A stretch of 51,205 nucleotides of DNA from Betaproteobacteria bacterium (GTDB taxonomy: Bacteria > Pseudomonadota > Gammaproteobacteria > Burkholderiales > Casimicrobiaceae): NCBI GenBank assembly GCA_005882995.1, contig VBCY01000050.1, forward strand, positions 1 through 51,205. The letters run 5' to 3'. The notes below the pieces were generated by a model, which was given only the letters and a program-made list of their open reading frames with translations, was not told the DNA's origin and made no database searches. Both the position numbers and the translations under genes were made by a program. Positions 1 through 10,317 of the stretch are shown one piece after another. Each line of letters starts with the position of its first letter. The first letter of the stretch is position 1.

Positions 1-711
1 ATGCGCATCAAGACAGTCACCGGCAAGGTCATCGTCACCGATCCTTACCTCATCAACAATCCGAAGACACCGCAGCAATACAAGGATCTCGACGCCCTTG
101 GCAAAGTGGACCTCATCCTGGTGACGCATGCGCATTTCGACCACTTCGAGGATGCGCCGGCGCTCGCCAAGAAGAATAACGCCAAGATCGTTTCGCCCCA
201 GGGGTTGCAAGCGTCCATGATTTCGCTCAACCTCGTCCCTGCAGAGCTTGCCTTTCGCATGGGCAAGAGCGGTACTGCAACGCCCATCGGAGGCAACATC
301 AAAATCAGCATGGTGCATGCCGAGCACGATTCCGAGCTTACCTTGACCAATCCGGAAACAAAGAAGAAAGAAACCTACGCGGGCGGCGAACCCGTCGGCT
401 ATATCATCGAGCTCGAAAACGGGTTCAAGATCTATCACATGGGCGACACCGGCGTCTTCACCGACATGAAGTACATCGCGGAGCATTACAAACCCGATCT
501 GGTGATGATCCCGATCGGCGGCCACTTCGTGATGGATCCTCGCGATGCGGCGATGGTCACCCGCGAATACTTGAAGCCCAAGTACGCCATTCCGATGCAC
601 TACGGCACCAATCAGTTTCTGGTCGGGACGCCGAAGGAATATATGGATGCGCTCGGCGAGACGCCAACCAAAGTCTTCCCGATCAATCCGGGAGACAAGC
701 TCGAGTTTTGA
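1..711 (+). CDS. UPF0173-type metal-dependent hydrolase (MBL fold), probably 5'-truncated by the window edge
   Basis: Metallo-beta-lactamase fold hydrolase of the UPF0173 (UlaG-like) type; substrate unknown, probably cytoplasmic. The metal-binding motif HAHFDH lies at residues 43-48, a GDTG motif at about 147-150 and the terminal PMHYGT histidine near residue 200. Family members normally begin with a TWxGHSAF-like strand just before the sequence seen here, so the first ATG (base 1) is probably an internal Met and the true start lies left of the window. The C-terminus is intact. The nearest downstream gene is convergent, so no operon partner is visible. Fold assignment is solid; substrate is not inferable. 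Confidence 0.85.
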   Translation: MRIKTVTGKVIVTDPYLINNPKTPQQYKDLDALGKVDLILVTHAHFDHFEDAPALAKKNNAKIVSPQGLQASMISLNLVPAELAFRMGKSGTATPIGGNIKISMVHAEHDSELTLTNPETKKKETYAGGEPVGYIIELENGFKIYHMGDTGVFTDMKYIAEHYKPDLVMIPIGGHFVMDPRDAAMVTREYLKPKYAIPMHYGTNQFLVGTPKEYMDALGETPTKVFPINPGDKLEF

Positions 712-774
712 CGAGGGCGGCGCTTAAGCGGACTTGGGTCGCTCCGGCGAAGGCCTCGTGCGAAGGCACTTGGA

Positions 775-792
775 TCCCGGCCTCCGCCGGGA
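775..792. repeat. REP-like palindrome, family A (TCCCGGC / GCCGGGA)
   Basis: A perfect 7-bp inverted repeat with a 4-nt loop lies between the convergent ends of the MBL hydrolase and PAP2 genes, within a GGATCCCGGC...GCCGGGATGAC context. The same GGGATCC/CATCCCGGG vocabulary recurs at 16341-16529. It may act as a bidirectional transcription end; there is no T-run. Confidence 0.6.
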
Positions 793-843
793 TGACATTC
801 TAAGCGGTCGGCCTCGGCAGTTTCACCGGGGACGCCGAAACCG

Positions 844-1461
844 TCAGAACGAGGTCTTGAGCCCCACCATGATGCCGTGCGGCATCACGCTCAGAATCAA
901 CGGGCTTTCGCGCTTATATGCCCAGTAGCCGGTTATCCCGCCGAGCGCCCACGAGGCGAGCACGTCCGTCTGCCAGTGTCCCCAATTCTTGACGCGGATG
1001 GCTCCGGTGTAAAGGGGCAGCAGGGCAAGGGCGTAGGTCGCCGGATAATCGTGCCCGTATTCGAGGATGAACGGCGTGACGATCGCCGTGACGTTGGTCA
1101 CCTCGCCGCTCGGAAAGCTGTAGTTGCCCTTGCCCTGAAACCACTTGTTGGGGTTGTCCGTCTGGCTCGGACGCGAGCGCGTGAAGATGTACTTGCTGGT
1201 CTGGGAGATGATTCCCCCCACAGCCGATGAGTCGATCGCCTGCCAGTCGGTCTTGCCGAAGCGTGACTCACCACCTTCCCACAAGCCGATCGCGATCTCA
1301 CCCACGATCAACGTGTCACTGATCGCGAGCGAAACGTTGTGGCTCCACCATCCGGTGGTCTCCTGCGTCACCCTGTGATCGATCGGCCATGCCTGTGCGG
1401 CGCCGCCGAGCAACGCGGCGCTGAACACGGCGACGAGGTGGATCCTTGTTGCGTTGTCCAT
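844..1461 (-). CDS. PAP2-superfamily phosphatase, exported, with Glu in place of the motif-2 His
   Basis: PAP2 (type 2 phosphatidic acid phosphatase) family protein, 205 aa. A signal peptide covers residues 1-24 (hydrophobic run ending AAQA). Motif 1 (K-x6-RP) is K90...R97-P98 and motif 3 (R-x5-H-x3-D) is R156, H162, D166. Motif 2 reads PSGE at 117-120, whereas the usual form is PSGH; that His is the proton donor in characterised PAP2 enzymes. The other residues are in place, so the fold is clear but the activity may be altered. A lipid phosphate or undecaprenyl-pyrophosphate-like substrate would fit the family, but nothing here identifies it. It is convergent with the MBL gene, and the histidine kinase gene ends 51 bp upstream on the same strand. 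Confidence 0.85.
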   Translation of the reverse strand: MDNATRIHLVAVFSAALLGGAAQAWPIDHRVTQETTGWWSHNVSLAISDTLIVGEIAIGLWEGGESRFGKTDWQAIDSSAVGGIISQTSKYIFTRSRPSQTDNPNKWFQGKGNYSFPSGEVTNVTAIVTPFILEYGHDYPATYALALLPLYTGAIRVKNWGHWQTDVLASWALGGITGYWAYKRESPLILSVMPHGIMVGLKTSF

Positions 1462-1512
1462 TGCTTGACTCCATCGACTGGCTCGCTCGCCTATACGCCA
1501 TTCCGACGACGG

Positions 1513-2892
1513 TCACACTTCAGCGGAGTTGGAACGTGGGAACGAAACGCGGACGCGTGTGCCTCCGCTTCCATTGCGCGATGCGATCTCGAGCACTCCC
1601 GCATGCCGGTCCACGACTTCCTGCGCAATGGCCAGACCTAAGCCTGAGCCGTCGCCCGGCGTGCCTGCGACGCGATAGAAACGCTCGCGCACTCTGTTTC
1701 TCTCACCCGCCGGGATGCCCGGTCCGGTATCCTCGACGGTCAAGTACGACGTTGTTGTTTCCGATCCGGTGTTCACCGTCACGGCGCCACCCGAAGGCGT
1801 GTAGCGCAACGCGTTATCGATCAAGTTATCGATCAGCTCGGGAAGCAGCAGAGGGTCGCCATGGATCGGCGCATGTTCGAGCGAAAAACCCAGATCGATC
1901 TTCCGCGCCAGCGCTCGTGGAGCCCAGTCGCGCGCCGCCGAATCGGCGAAGGATTTCAAATCGACGACTCTGAGATCCGACCGGCGATCGGCAGGCCCCT
2001 CGGCCTTTGCCAGCGCCAGCAGCTGATTGGCAAGGCGGCTCGCGCGCACGGTCGCCGTGTGCATGCGCTCGATCTCGGCGCGAACGTCGTCGCCTAACTC
2101 GCGCCTCAGCAACAGCTCGAGGTGCATCTGCAAGCCCGCCAGAGGTGTGCGCAACTGGTGCGCTGCGTTGGCAAGAAAGCGCTGCTGCATCGTGTTCGCA
2201 TCGCGCAGCCGTGCAAGCAGCTCGTTGAAGGCGCGCAGCAAGGGCGCGATCTCGACCGACGCGGACGCCGCCGACAATGGGCGCAGATCGCGCGGGGCGC
2301 GTCCGAGCAATTCCGATCTCAGAGATTCGAGCGGTTTCAACCCGTGCGCCACGCCGAACCAGGCGAGCGCAATCGCCGCCAGGGCAATGAGCAGACTCGG
2401 GACCAGCTCGGCAACTAGAAATTCCGCGACCAGGCGGTTGCGCTTGTGCAAGGTCTCGCCCACCTGGACAACGAATCCCGTCGCGGTACGCAACGCAGCG
2501 ACGCGAATCGGCTCTCCCCCGTAGGCGCCGTCGAAGAACATGTGCTCGCCGGCCGACATCGGCGGCGGAGGCGGCAGGTCGACGGCTCCATCGATAATCT
2601 TGTTATCGGGAGAACGGATCTGGAACATGACCTTGTCGACCTTGTCGTAGACGAGGGCGTCCAGTGCTTTGCTCGGCAGATCGACGCGGGGCGTGCCTGC
2701 TTCGATCCTGACGTTGTCCGCGATATCGAATACCGGATCGAGCAGGGAACGGTCGTAGGCATCGGTGACGGTGTGCAGCGCTACCCAGTAGGTGACGAGC
2801 GCACCGCCGGCAACCATGAGCAGTAGCGAGCTGATGATGAAGATGAGCAGACGGGTCCGGATGCTGCTGCCCCATCTCGGCTCGTCACTCAT
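1513..2892 (-). CDS. Sensor histidine kinase, TctE/QseC type
   Basis: Membrane sensor kinase, 459 aa from the ATG at 2892; the reading frame extends 32 codons further upstream but over the response regulator gene. TM1 is at about 15-37, followed by a periplasmic region containing a poly-Pro stretch (107-111) and TM2 at about 160-182, then the dimerisation box NAAHQLRTPLAG with the phospho-acceptor His at 245. N-box (IDNLIDNALRYTP) and G-boxes (DTGPGIP, GSGLGLAI) follow. The 'HQLRTP' form and the small sensor domain are typical of TctE-like kinases for tricarboxylates, but the ligand cannot be read from sequence. The start overlaps the regulator stop by 8 bp (ATGAGTGA), so the two are translationally coupled. 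Confidence 0.9.
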   Translation of the reverse strand: MSDEPRWGSSIRTRLLIFIISSLLLMVAGGALVTYWVALHTVTDAYDRSLLDPVFDIADNVRIEAGTPRVDLPSKALDALVYDKVDKVMFQIRSPDNKIIDGAVDLPPPPPMSAGEHMFFDGAYGGEPIRVAALRTATGFVVQVGETLHKRNRLVAEFLVAELVPSLLIALAAIALAWFGVAHGLKPLESLRSELLGRAPRDLRPLSAASASVEIAPLLRAFNELLARLRDANTMQQRFLANAAHQLRTPLAGLQMHLELLLRRELGDDVRAEIERMHTATVRASRLANQLLALAKAEGPADRRSDLRVVDLKSFADSAARDWAPRALARKIDLGFSLEHAPIHGDPLLLPELIDNLIDNALRYTPSGGAVTVNTGSETTTSYLTVEDTGPGIPAGERNRVRERFYRVAGTPGDGSGLGLAIAQEVVDRHAGVLEIASRNGSGGTRVRVSFPRSNSAEV

Positions 2893-3553
2893 CGGCAGCT
2901 TCCCACAGGTATCCAAACCCGCGAACCGTCCGGATGTGCACGCCGGCAGGCTCGATCTTGGTACGCAGCCGCGAAACGTGCACCTCAATCGCGTTGGCAG
3001 TGAGCTGATCGTCGAGACCGGCGAGACTGTCCGCGATCTGCTCCTTGCTGAGAACGCGTCCCGGATGCGTGATCAGCAGCTCCAGCAGCGCCCATTCACG
3101 CGGCGTAAGCTCGACCGGCCTGTCATGGGCGCGCACGCGCTTGGCTGCGACGTCGATGCTCAGCCCCGAGACCAGTCGCTTGGCGGCAGGCGGCACGAGA
3201 CGCCGCTGCAGTGCGCGCACTCTCGCTTCGAATTCGCTCACCGAGAAAGGCTTGGTGAGGTAATCCTCGGCGCCGAGGTCGAGTCCATGAACGCGGTCCT
3301 CGACCGCATCGCGTGCGGTGAGCACCAGTACCATCGTCGTCGAATGGCGTTCGCGCAAACGGCGCAAGACCTCGAATCCGTCGATGTCGGGAAGGCCGAT
3401 GTCGAGCACCACGAGGTCGAACGCCTGTTCGGCCAGCAGTCGATCGGCGTACTTGCCGGTTGTCGCGTGGTCGACCGCGTGACCTGCGCGAGTCAGGAGT
3501 TTGATCAAACCCTCCGCGAGGAGAGCGTCATCTTCAACGACGAGTATGCGCAT
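2885..3553 (-). CDS. Response regulator, OmpR/PhoB family (TctD/QseB-like)
   Basis: 222-aa DNA-binding response regulator. The receiver domain spans about 1-118 with the acidic pocket E7-D8-D9, phospho-acceptor D51 and the conserved TKPF Lys near 101. A C-terminal winged helix (about 125-220) carries the ELTPREWALLELL and ANAIEVHVSRLRTKI signatures. It is the first gene of the pair and its stop overlaps the sensor-kinase start by 8 bp. Expression probably starts in the 169-bp divergent gap shared with the secreted Ig-domain protein gene at 3723, so that gene is a candidate target. Family is certain; the regulated pathway is inference. Confidence 0.92.
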   Translation of the reverse strand: MRILVVEDDALLAEGLIKLLTRAGHAVDHATTGKYADRLLAEQAFDLVVLDIGLPDIDGFEVLRRLRERHSTTMVLVLTARDAVEDRVHGLDLGAEDYLTKPFSVSEFEARVRALQRRLVPPAAKRLVSGLSIDVAAKRVRAHDRPVELTPREWALLELLITHPGRVLSKEQIADSLAGLDDQLTANAIEVHVSRLRTKIEPAGVHIRTVRGFGYLWEAADE

Positions 3554-3722
3554 GATCGATTATCGGAGGATATTGGACACGCAAGGCGTGACTATTCGGA
3601 CGGTCCGAGGCCCATGGATGGAATGCTACGCCCTTGAACTGTCAGAAAGCTGAAATCGCACTGACAGCCTGCTTGCGGGTTGGCAGCTACAGCGCGGCGG
3701 GGCTTGCCGTATCATTTCGGCG

Positions 3723-5336
3723 ATGACAACGGTTTCCCTGATTCTCGCAGGCACCCTTACAGGTCGCACCCGCGCTCTCGCCGCCAAAATGATCGGCGTC
3801 GCGATGCTGGCATTGAGCGCAACCGCTGTGCAGGCGCAAAGCGCCTACTCCGCGGCTTTCGTCTCGCAAACCGTGCCGTCGTTCATTGCCATCGGGGCGC
3901 TCACCAGCGTCTCCGTAACGATGCAAAACACCGGCACCGCGACGTGGTACCTGGCTCCAGGGGATGTATTTCTGGCGACACAGGAGCCCCAGGACAATTA
4001 TTACTGGTGCGTTCAGAACAATCCGTACGGAAGCCACAGCGGCAATCGCGTGTGGCTGCCGCACGACGTTGCTCCCGGTGAGCAAGTGACTTTCGAATTC
4101 ATGGTCAAGCCGCTGGGCTGCCGCTTCGCTGCCCCCGCGCCGTTTCGTTTCCGAATGTTGTCTGAGGCCTACGGCACCTTCGGCGAAGAGACGCCGGATC
4201 CCATGGTCGCCGTGAGCAACGCCGCTCAATACGTGAGCCAGCAGGTCCCCGCAGTGGTTCCGGCTGGCGCAAGCTTCCAGGTCACGGAGACCTTCAAGAA
4301 CACGACCGCCTCAACGTGGTCCCCGTCTGATGGCTACAGCCTCGCAGTAACCGGGACCGATAACACCGTTTGGGCGACGAGCAACGTGCCCTTGCCGATG
4401 GCGGTCGCACCAGGCGCAACGGTGACGTTCAGCGCATTCGTCGTGGCACCGACGACGCTCGGAAAGTACAACCTTCAGTGGCAGATGAGCTTTCAAGGTA
4501 CGCCTTTTGGGGACACCACACCGGCGACCGCGATTCAGGTTGTCGCGGCGGGAACGCCCAACTACGGAGGATTGTGGTGGGCACGTCCTGCCGCTTCCGA
4601 ATCAGGCTGGGGGATGAACATCGCGCATCAGGGCGACACCTTGTTCGTGACCTGGTTTACATACGATGCAACGGGCAAGGGTTGGTGGCGATCGATGACT
4701 GCAACGCTGGTGAGTCAGGGCATCTATTCCGGCCTGCTGGAAGAGGCGATAGGCCCGCCATTCAGCGCCGTTCCCTTTTCTCCAAGCCAGGTGCGCCAGA
4801 CCGCGGTCGGAACGGGCCAGCTCACGTTCAGCGATTTGAACAACGCGACATTCAGCTATACGGTCAACGGTATTTCACAGACCAAGGCGATCACGCGTCA
4901 GGTATTCGGACAGCTGCCGACATGCACCTTCAACCTGTCGAGCGATCTCACGACGGCGTACAACTATCAGGACCTGTGGTGGGCCTCGCCCGCGGGCAGC
5001 GAAGCGGGCTGGGGACTCAATGTCACGCAACAGGGCGACGTCATCTTTCTGACTTGGTTCACCTATGACGCCGATCGCACGCCGATGTGGCTCTTTGCCA
5101 CCGCGCCAAAGACCGGTGCCGGGATGTATGCGGGAACGCTGTACCGAACGACCGGGCCGCCGTTCAATGCGCTGCCTTTCGATCCCAGCAAGATCGTGGC
5201 GACGCAGGTGGGGACCGTCAGCTTGAGCTTTACCAATGGAAACGCGGGCAACTTTGCCTACACATTCAACGGCGTGAGCCAGACCAAGGCGATCACCCGT
5301 CAGATCTTCGTCGCGCCGGGCACAATCTGTCAGTGA
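3723..5336 (+). CDS. Secreted protein: two NBR1-type Ig-like domains plus two C-terminal WW...SGWG repeats
   Basis: 537 aa, exported: a signal-like segment (MIGVAMLALSATAVQA, about 23-38) ends at AQ. Two Ig-like domains resembling the NBR1 FW domain follow (about 40-145 and 150-262), each with NTGTATW/NTTASTW, a VAPG turn and a beta-rich pattern. Then come two direct repeats of about 120 residues (about 280-402 and 413-536), each starting LWWA.P..SE.GWG, containing HQGD/QQGD...TWFTYDA, GPPF.A.PF.PS and ending G.SQTKAITRQ.F followed by a Cys. No catalytic motif is visible; a surface or adhesive role is a guess. The ATG at 3723 has no clear ribosome site, and Met23 (3789) would give a cleaner signal peptide. 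It is divergent from the two-component pair. Confidence 0.8.
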   Translation: MTTVSLILAGTLTGRTRALAAKMIGVAMLALSATAVQAQSAYSAAFVSQTVPSFIAIGALTSVSVTMQNTGTATWYLAPGDVFLATQEPQDNYYWCVQNNPYGSHSGNRVWLPHDVAPGEQVTFEFMVKPLGCRFAAPAPFRFRMLSEAYGTFGEETPDPMVAVSNAAQYVSQQVPAVVPAGASFQVTETFKNTTASTWSPSDGYSLAVTGTDNTVWATSNVPLPMAVAPGATVTFSAFVVAPTTLGKYNLQWQMSFQGTPFGDTTPATAIQVVAAGTPNYGGLWWARPAASESGWGMNIAHQGDTLFVTWFTYDATGKGWWRSMTATLVSQGIYSGLLEEAIGPPFSAVPFSPSQVRQTAVGTGQLTFSDLNNATFSYTVNGISQTKAITRQVFGQLPTCTFNLSSDLTTAYNYQDLWWASPAGSEAGWGLNVTQQGDVIFLTWFTYDADRTPMWLFATAPKTGAGMYAGTLYRTTGPPFNALPFDPSKIVATQVGTVSLSFTNGNAGNFAYTFNGVSQTKAITRQIFVAPGTICQ

Positions 5337-5664
5337 GCGCGATTGGCGATCCTCGTCCTGCGCGGGGGTCGCGCTGCAGCGTACGGTCCATGCGCAACAT
5401 CTGCGTGATTTGCGATGTGTAGAGCGTCTCCCAGTTCGGTGGCAGCTCGGGCGCGTAAGGCCCAACCAACGCGATGTCGTCGCCAACGTCGACCACTGCG
5501 CTCAGCGCCTCCACATTCGCAAGGCAGGCGCCAGCGAATCCTCCCAGGGGCGATGTGTCGCGGGGATAGCGGCGCGCCAGGGCGCCGCCGCGTGCAAGCG
5601 CCGCGTGCCGAGTCGCGAGCGACGACCCGATCGGGTTGTCGAGGGCTTGCCAGTCAGAATTCAA
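5293..5664 (-). pseudogene. Truncated GNAT N-acetyltransferase remnant (N-terminal part only)
   Basis: Starting from a TTG at 5664 inside the end of the pyrophosphatase gene, the frame reads a sequence I recognise as the N-terminal lobe of a GNAT (FR47-like) acetyltransferase: LATRHAALARGGALARRYP, a middle AL..VVDVGDDIALVGP strand, and LPPNWETLYTSQITQML near 5400. After about residue 95 the similarity stops and the frame runs on into the antisense of the Ig-domain gene to a stop at 5293. The whole acetyl-CoA-binding C-terminal domain (expected about 120 more residues) is absent. This is most simply a gene whose 3' half was lost, and it accounts for the otherwise gene-free 5337-5653 stretch. 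Confidence 0.6.
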
Positions 5665-6136
5665 TCGGCGGTCCCTGCCAGGAGTCGTCGCGCGGTCGAG
5701 CCCGCGTAAGCGCTTCATCAGCCCTGCACCAACCACCGCACGCATTGAGCCCGGGACGACCGCGCCACCAATTGAGCAACCCCTTGAATTTGGCGTAGAA
5801 GTGAAAGAAGCGCAGCACCGTCCGCCGCTGCGACGCACTGAGCGGTCGATCGCTGCAGATCAGTTTGTCGTCGCTCATGCCGCGATCGGTCAGGATCACG
5901 GCGCCCCACGCCTTGATGCGGATCCGAGTTCCCGTGGCGAGCCGCGGTCCCAATACCACCGCATCCAGCAGATCGCCCTCGAGCCCCAGAAAGCTCGGCA
6001 CCGAGCCATAGTTGAACGGACACGGCAGCGGCGAGACGAAATCGATCTGACCGGTGGAACCTCGCTTGAGAAAGCTGCCCCGCGGGATTTCGATGACGAC
6101 GTTCAGCTCGGGAGCGTCGGACTGTTCGCTATTCAA
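5654..6136 (-). CDS. Short, divergent family I inorganic pyrophosphatase
   Basis: 160 aa. Matches the soluble family I inorganic diphosphatase fold: VVIEIPRGS at the start, PFNYGSVP (classical YPANYGFIP), EGDLLDAVVLG (classical EDGDPLDVLVL, carrying the Mg-binding Asp residues) and DRGMSDDKLIC (classical DEGEKDWKI). The protein hydrolyses PPi if active. The tail after about residue 130 is Gly/Trp/Arg-rich and unlike the classical enzyme. The start is a TTG at 6136 that overlaps the stop of the upstream ABC_sub_bind gene by 8 bp (TTGAATAG), implying coupled translation; no ATG precedes the conserved strand. Probably an accessory rather than the housekeeping enzyme. Confidence 0.75.
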   Translation of the reverse strand: MNSEQSDAPELNVVIEIPRGSFLKRGSTGQIDFVSPLPCPFNYGSVPSFLGLEGDLLDAVVLGPRLATGTRIRIKAWGAVILTDRGMSDDKLICSDRPLSASQRRTVLRFFHFYAKFKGLLNWWRGRPGLNACGGWCRADEALTRARPRDDSWQGPPIEF

Positions 6137-7109
6137 TCTTGTCTTCGGCCCTCAGCAGCAGCGATTGCGGCAACGTCAGCGCGAGCGCCTTCGCAGTCTT
6201 CATATTGATGGTCAGCTCGTATTTCGAGGGCTGTTCGACCGGCAGGTTTGCAGGCAGCGCACCGCGCAGAATCTTGTCGACGTAGGTCGCTGCCCGCCGG
6301 TAGAGCTCCGGCAGATTAGGCCCGTAGCTCATCAGCAGTCCGGCTTCTGCGTACTGTTTCGCGTTGGTGATCGTAGGCAGGCGATGCTTGATCGCCGATT
6401 CCGCAATCGATTCCATGAGCAGGTAGGTCAAAGGACTGACAACGATCAAGATGGCTCCGACCCGCTTGCTGATCATCGTGGCGAAGGCGCCGTCGAGATC
6501 GCCAGGGCTGCGAATGTCGGCGACCTCGAGCGCTACATTGAGTTTTCGCGAAGCGGCCTCGATCTCTGCGAATTCGACCAGCGCCGATATCTGGCCGAGC
6601 ACCCCTACCCGCGAGAGCTTGGGGACGGTCTCCTTCAAAATAGCGAGGTACTTGCTCCAGAGCTCGGGGCTCGCATCGGCGCTCAGGCCGGTCACGTTGC
6701 CGCCGGGCCGCGCCAGACTGGTAACGAAGCCGGCTTGCACGGGATCCGCCGTAAAGACCATGACAATGGGTATCGTCGTGGTTGCCTGTCGGGCGGCCGC
6801 GACGTGAATAGTCGAACCGGTCACGATCACATCCACCCGCAGGCGTACCAGCTCGGCGGCAATATTCGGCAGCCGCTCCATGTGGCCGTCGGCGTACCGG
6901 CGCTCGAAGATGACGTTGCGTCCTTCGACGTAGCCGAGATCACGCAGCCCTTCACTGAGCGCGTCGAATAGCGACGCAACCGACTCGCCTGTCGCACCCA
7001 GGAAAAAGCCGATCCGATACACCTTCGCAGCGGGCTGGGCATCGGCGACCGACCGTGCGATGAGGATGCCCCCTGCGAATGCGCCAACGAACTTGCGCCG
7101 ATCCATCAT
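6129..7109 (-). CDS. ABC transporter substrate-binding protein, ABC_sub_bind (TrpX-like) family
   Basis: 326 aa periplasmic binding protein of the ABC_sub_bind family. The N-terminus MMDRRKFVGAFAGG followed by a hydrophobic run and ADAQ cleavage region looks like a Tat signal. The mature part has YRIGFFLGATG, GLRDLGYVEGRNV, AAELVRLRVDVIVTG, IPIVMVFTADPVQAGFV and LARPGGNVTGLS, all hallmark strings of this family. Ligands in the family are varied or unknown. No permease or ATPase is adjacent, so it is an orphan binding protein; its only same-strand partner is the overlapping pyrophosphatase gene. The opposite strand beyond its start carries the thiC leader, so the 242-bp gap is divergent. Confidence 0.88.
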   Translation of the reverse strand: MMDRRKFVGAFAGGILIARSVADAQPAAKVYRIGFFLGATGESVASLFDALSEGLRDLGYVEGRNVIFERRYADGHMERLPNIAAELVRLRVDVIVTGSTIHVAAARQATTTIPIVMVFTADPVQAGFVTSLARPGGNVTGLSADASPELWSKYLAILKETVPKLSRVGVLGQISALVEFAEIEAASRKLNVALEVADIRSPGDLDGAFATMISKRVGAILIVVSPLTYLLMESIAESAIKHRLPTITNAKQYAEAGLLMSYGPNLPELYRRAATYVDKILRGALPANLPVEQPSKYELTINMKTAKALALTLPQSLLLRAEDKIE

Positions 7110-7173
7110 TGAATCACCTCGCTGGCGAACGTGAACCCGGCCAATACTAACCCGCCGAACGCGACACCGGTGG

Positions 7174-7202
7174 TTGATCCGACACTGATAATGGCGTAAC
7201 TT
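7174..7202 (+). promoter_or_regulatory. Candidate sigma-70 promoter for the thiC leader
   Basis: TTGATC (7174-7179) and TAACTT (7197-7202) are separated by 17 bp. The match to consensus is partial (4/6 and 3/6), but it would start transcription at about 7208-7210, exactly where the riboswitch P1 stem begins. Inference from position. Confidence 0.35.
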
Positions 7203-7207
7203 AGTCG

Positions 7208-9235
<2,028 letters not shown>

Positions 9236-9308
9236 GGAACCTATCGAGCGTTTCCTAACCGTGTGACATCGGTTGCAATGCGGATGAGCTGGCCCTCACC
9301 CCCAACCC

Positions 9309-9325
9309 CTCTCCCGCCGGGAGAG
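9309..9325. repeat. REP-like palindrome, family B (CTCTCCC gcc GGGAGAG)
   Basis: 7-bp inverted repeat with a 3-nt loop in the thiC-DUF72 gap, preceded by CCCTCACCCCCAACCC. The same CCCTCACCCC...CTCTCCC...GGGAGAG unit occurs twice more at 23848-23972. Likely a dispersed REP element. Confidence 0.65.
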
Positions 9326-9397
9326 CAACCGTGTCTCGTGTCAAGCGATTTTTATTTCGTAGTAGCCGTGGGTCGTCCCGCCCAAGCGGGAGCCGCA

Positions 9398-10294
9398 ATG
9401 ATGGCGACCGGCGCGATTCGCATTGGCGTCTCCGGCTGGCGCTATCCGCCTTGGCGCCGCGGTGCCTTTTATCCCAAAAAGCTGCCGCAGTGGCGAGAGC
9501 TGGAATATGCCTCGCGCGCTGTTTCCTCGATCGAGATCAATGGCTCATTCTATTCGCTGCAGCGCCCCGATAACTACGCCGCCTGGAGAGACGAGACTCC
9601 GCCGGGATTCGTGTTCAGCGTCAAGGGCGGGCGCTATATCACTCATATGCTTCGCTTGCGCCACATCGATACTGCGCTCGCGAATTTCTTCGCCTCCGGT
9701 GTAGCCAACCTGCGCGACAAGCTCGGGCCGTTCCTGTGGCAGCTTCCGCCGACGCTCAAGTACGACCCCGCGCTAATCGAGGATTTTCTCGCGCGATTGC
9801 CGCGCGACAGCCACCAGGCCACGGCACTTGCGCAGCGGCATGATCACAAGCTCAAGAGCCGGGCGAGGATCGCGTTCGGGCCGCGCCGAGCGCTGCGCCA
9901 TGCGCTCGAGGTGCGGCACGAAAGTTTTGCCACAGCCTCGTTCATCGCCATGCTGCGCAAGCACCGGGTTGCATTCGTTGTTGCCGACACCTCCGGCAAG
10001 TGGCCCGAGTTCGACGACGTCACTGCGAATTTTATCTACATTCGCCTGCACGGCGGCGAGGAGCTGTACCGGAGTGCATACAGCGACGACGCGTTGAGCC
10101 GCTGGGCGGCGCGCATTCGCCGATGGAGCAAGGGAGGCGAACCGCGTGACGCACGCCGCATGTCGAGCGAGCCTGCCGGCATCGCTCCGGCGCGCGACGT
10201 GTACTGCTACTTTGACAATACCGACAAGGTGCATGCACCGGCAAACGCGCTTAGCCTGGTGCAAAAGCTCGGACTCGCGTGGCCGCCCGCGTGA
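9398..10294 (+). CDS. DUF72 family protein
   Basis: 298 aa DUF72 (YecE-like, TIM-barrel) protein. Characteristic blocks: IRIGVSGWRYPPWRRGAFYP at the start, LEYASRAVSSIEINGSFYSLQ, FVFSVKGGRYITHMLRL, LGPFLWQLPPTLKYD, ALEVRHESF, FVVADTSGKWPEF, YIRLHGGEELY and VYCYFDNTDKVHAPANA. Function is unknown in the family; a nuclease-like or metal-binding role has been proposed from structure only. The frame extends upstream to 9263, but that part translates the REP-like repeat; the ATG at 9398 sits directly before the conserved first strand. Only weak ribosome-site sequence (GGGAG) precedes it. Confidence 0.88.
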   Translation: MMATGAIRIGVSGWRYPPWRRGAFYPKKLPQWRELEYASRAVSSIEINGSFYSLQRPDNYAAWRDETPPGFVFSVKGGRYITHMLRLRHIDTALANFFASGVANLRDKLGPFLWQLPPTLKYDPALIEDFLARLPRDSHQATALAQRHDHKLKSRARIAFGPRRALRHALEVRHESFATASFIAMLRKHRVAFVVADTSGKWPEFDDVTANFIYIRLHGGEELYRSAYSDDALSRWAARIRRWSKGGEPRDARRMSSEPAGIAPARDVYCYFDNTDKVHAPANALSLVQKLGLAWPPA

Positions 10295-10317
10295 GCTGCA
10301 ATTGCTTAGCTGCACTC

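Noticed and set aside
2792-3637. 281-codon plus-strand frame over the response regulator
   Set aside because: Antisense shadow; the minus-strand frame has the full receiver and HTH domains.
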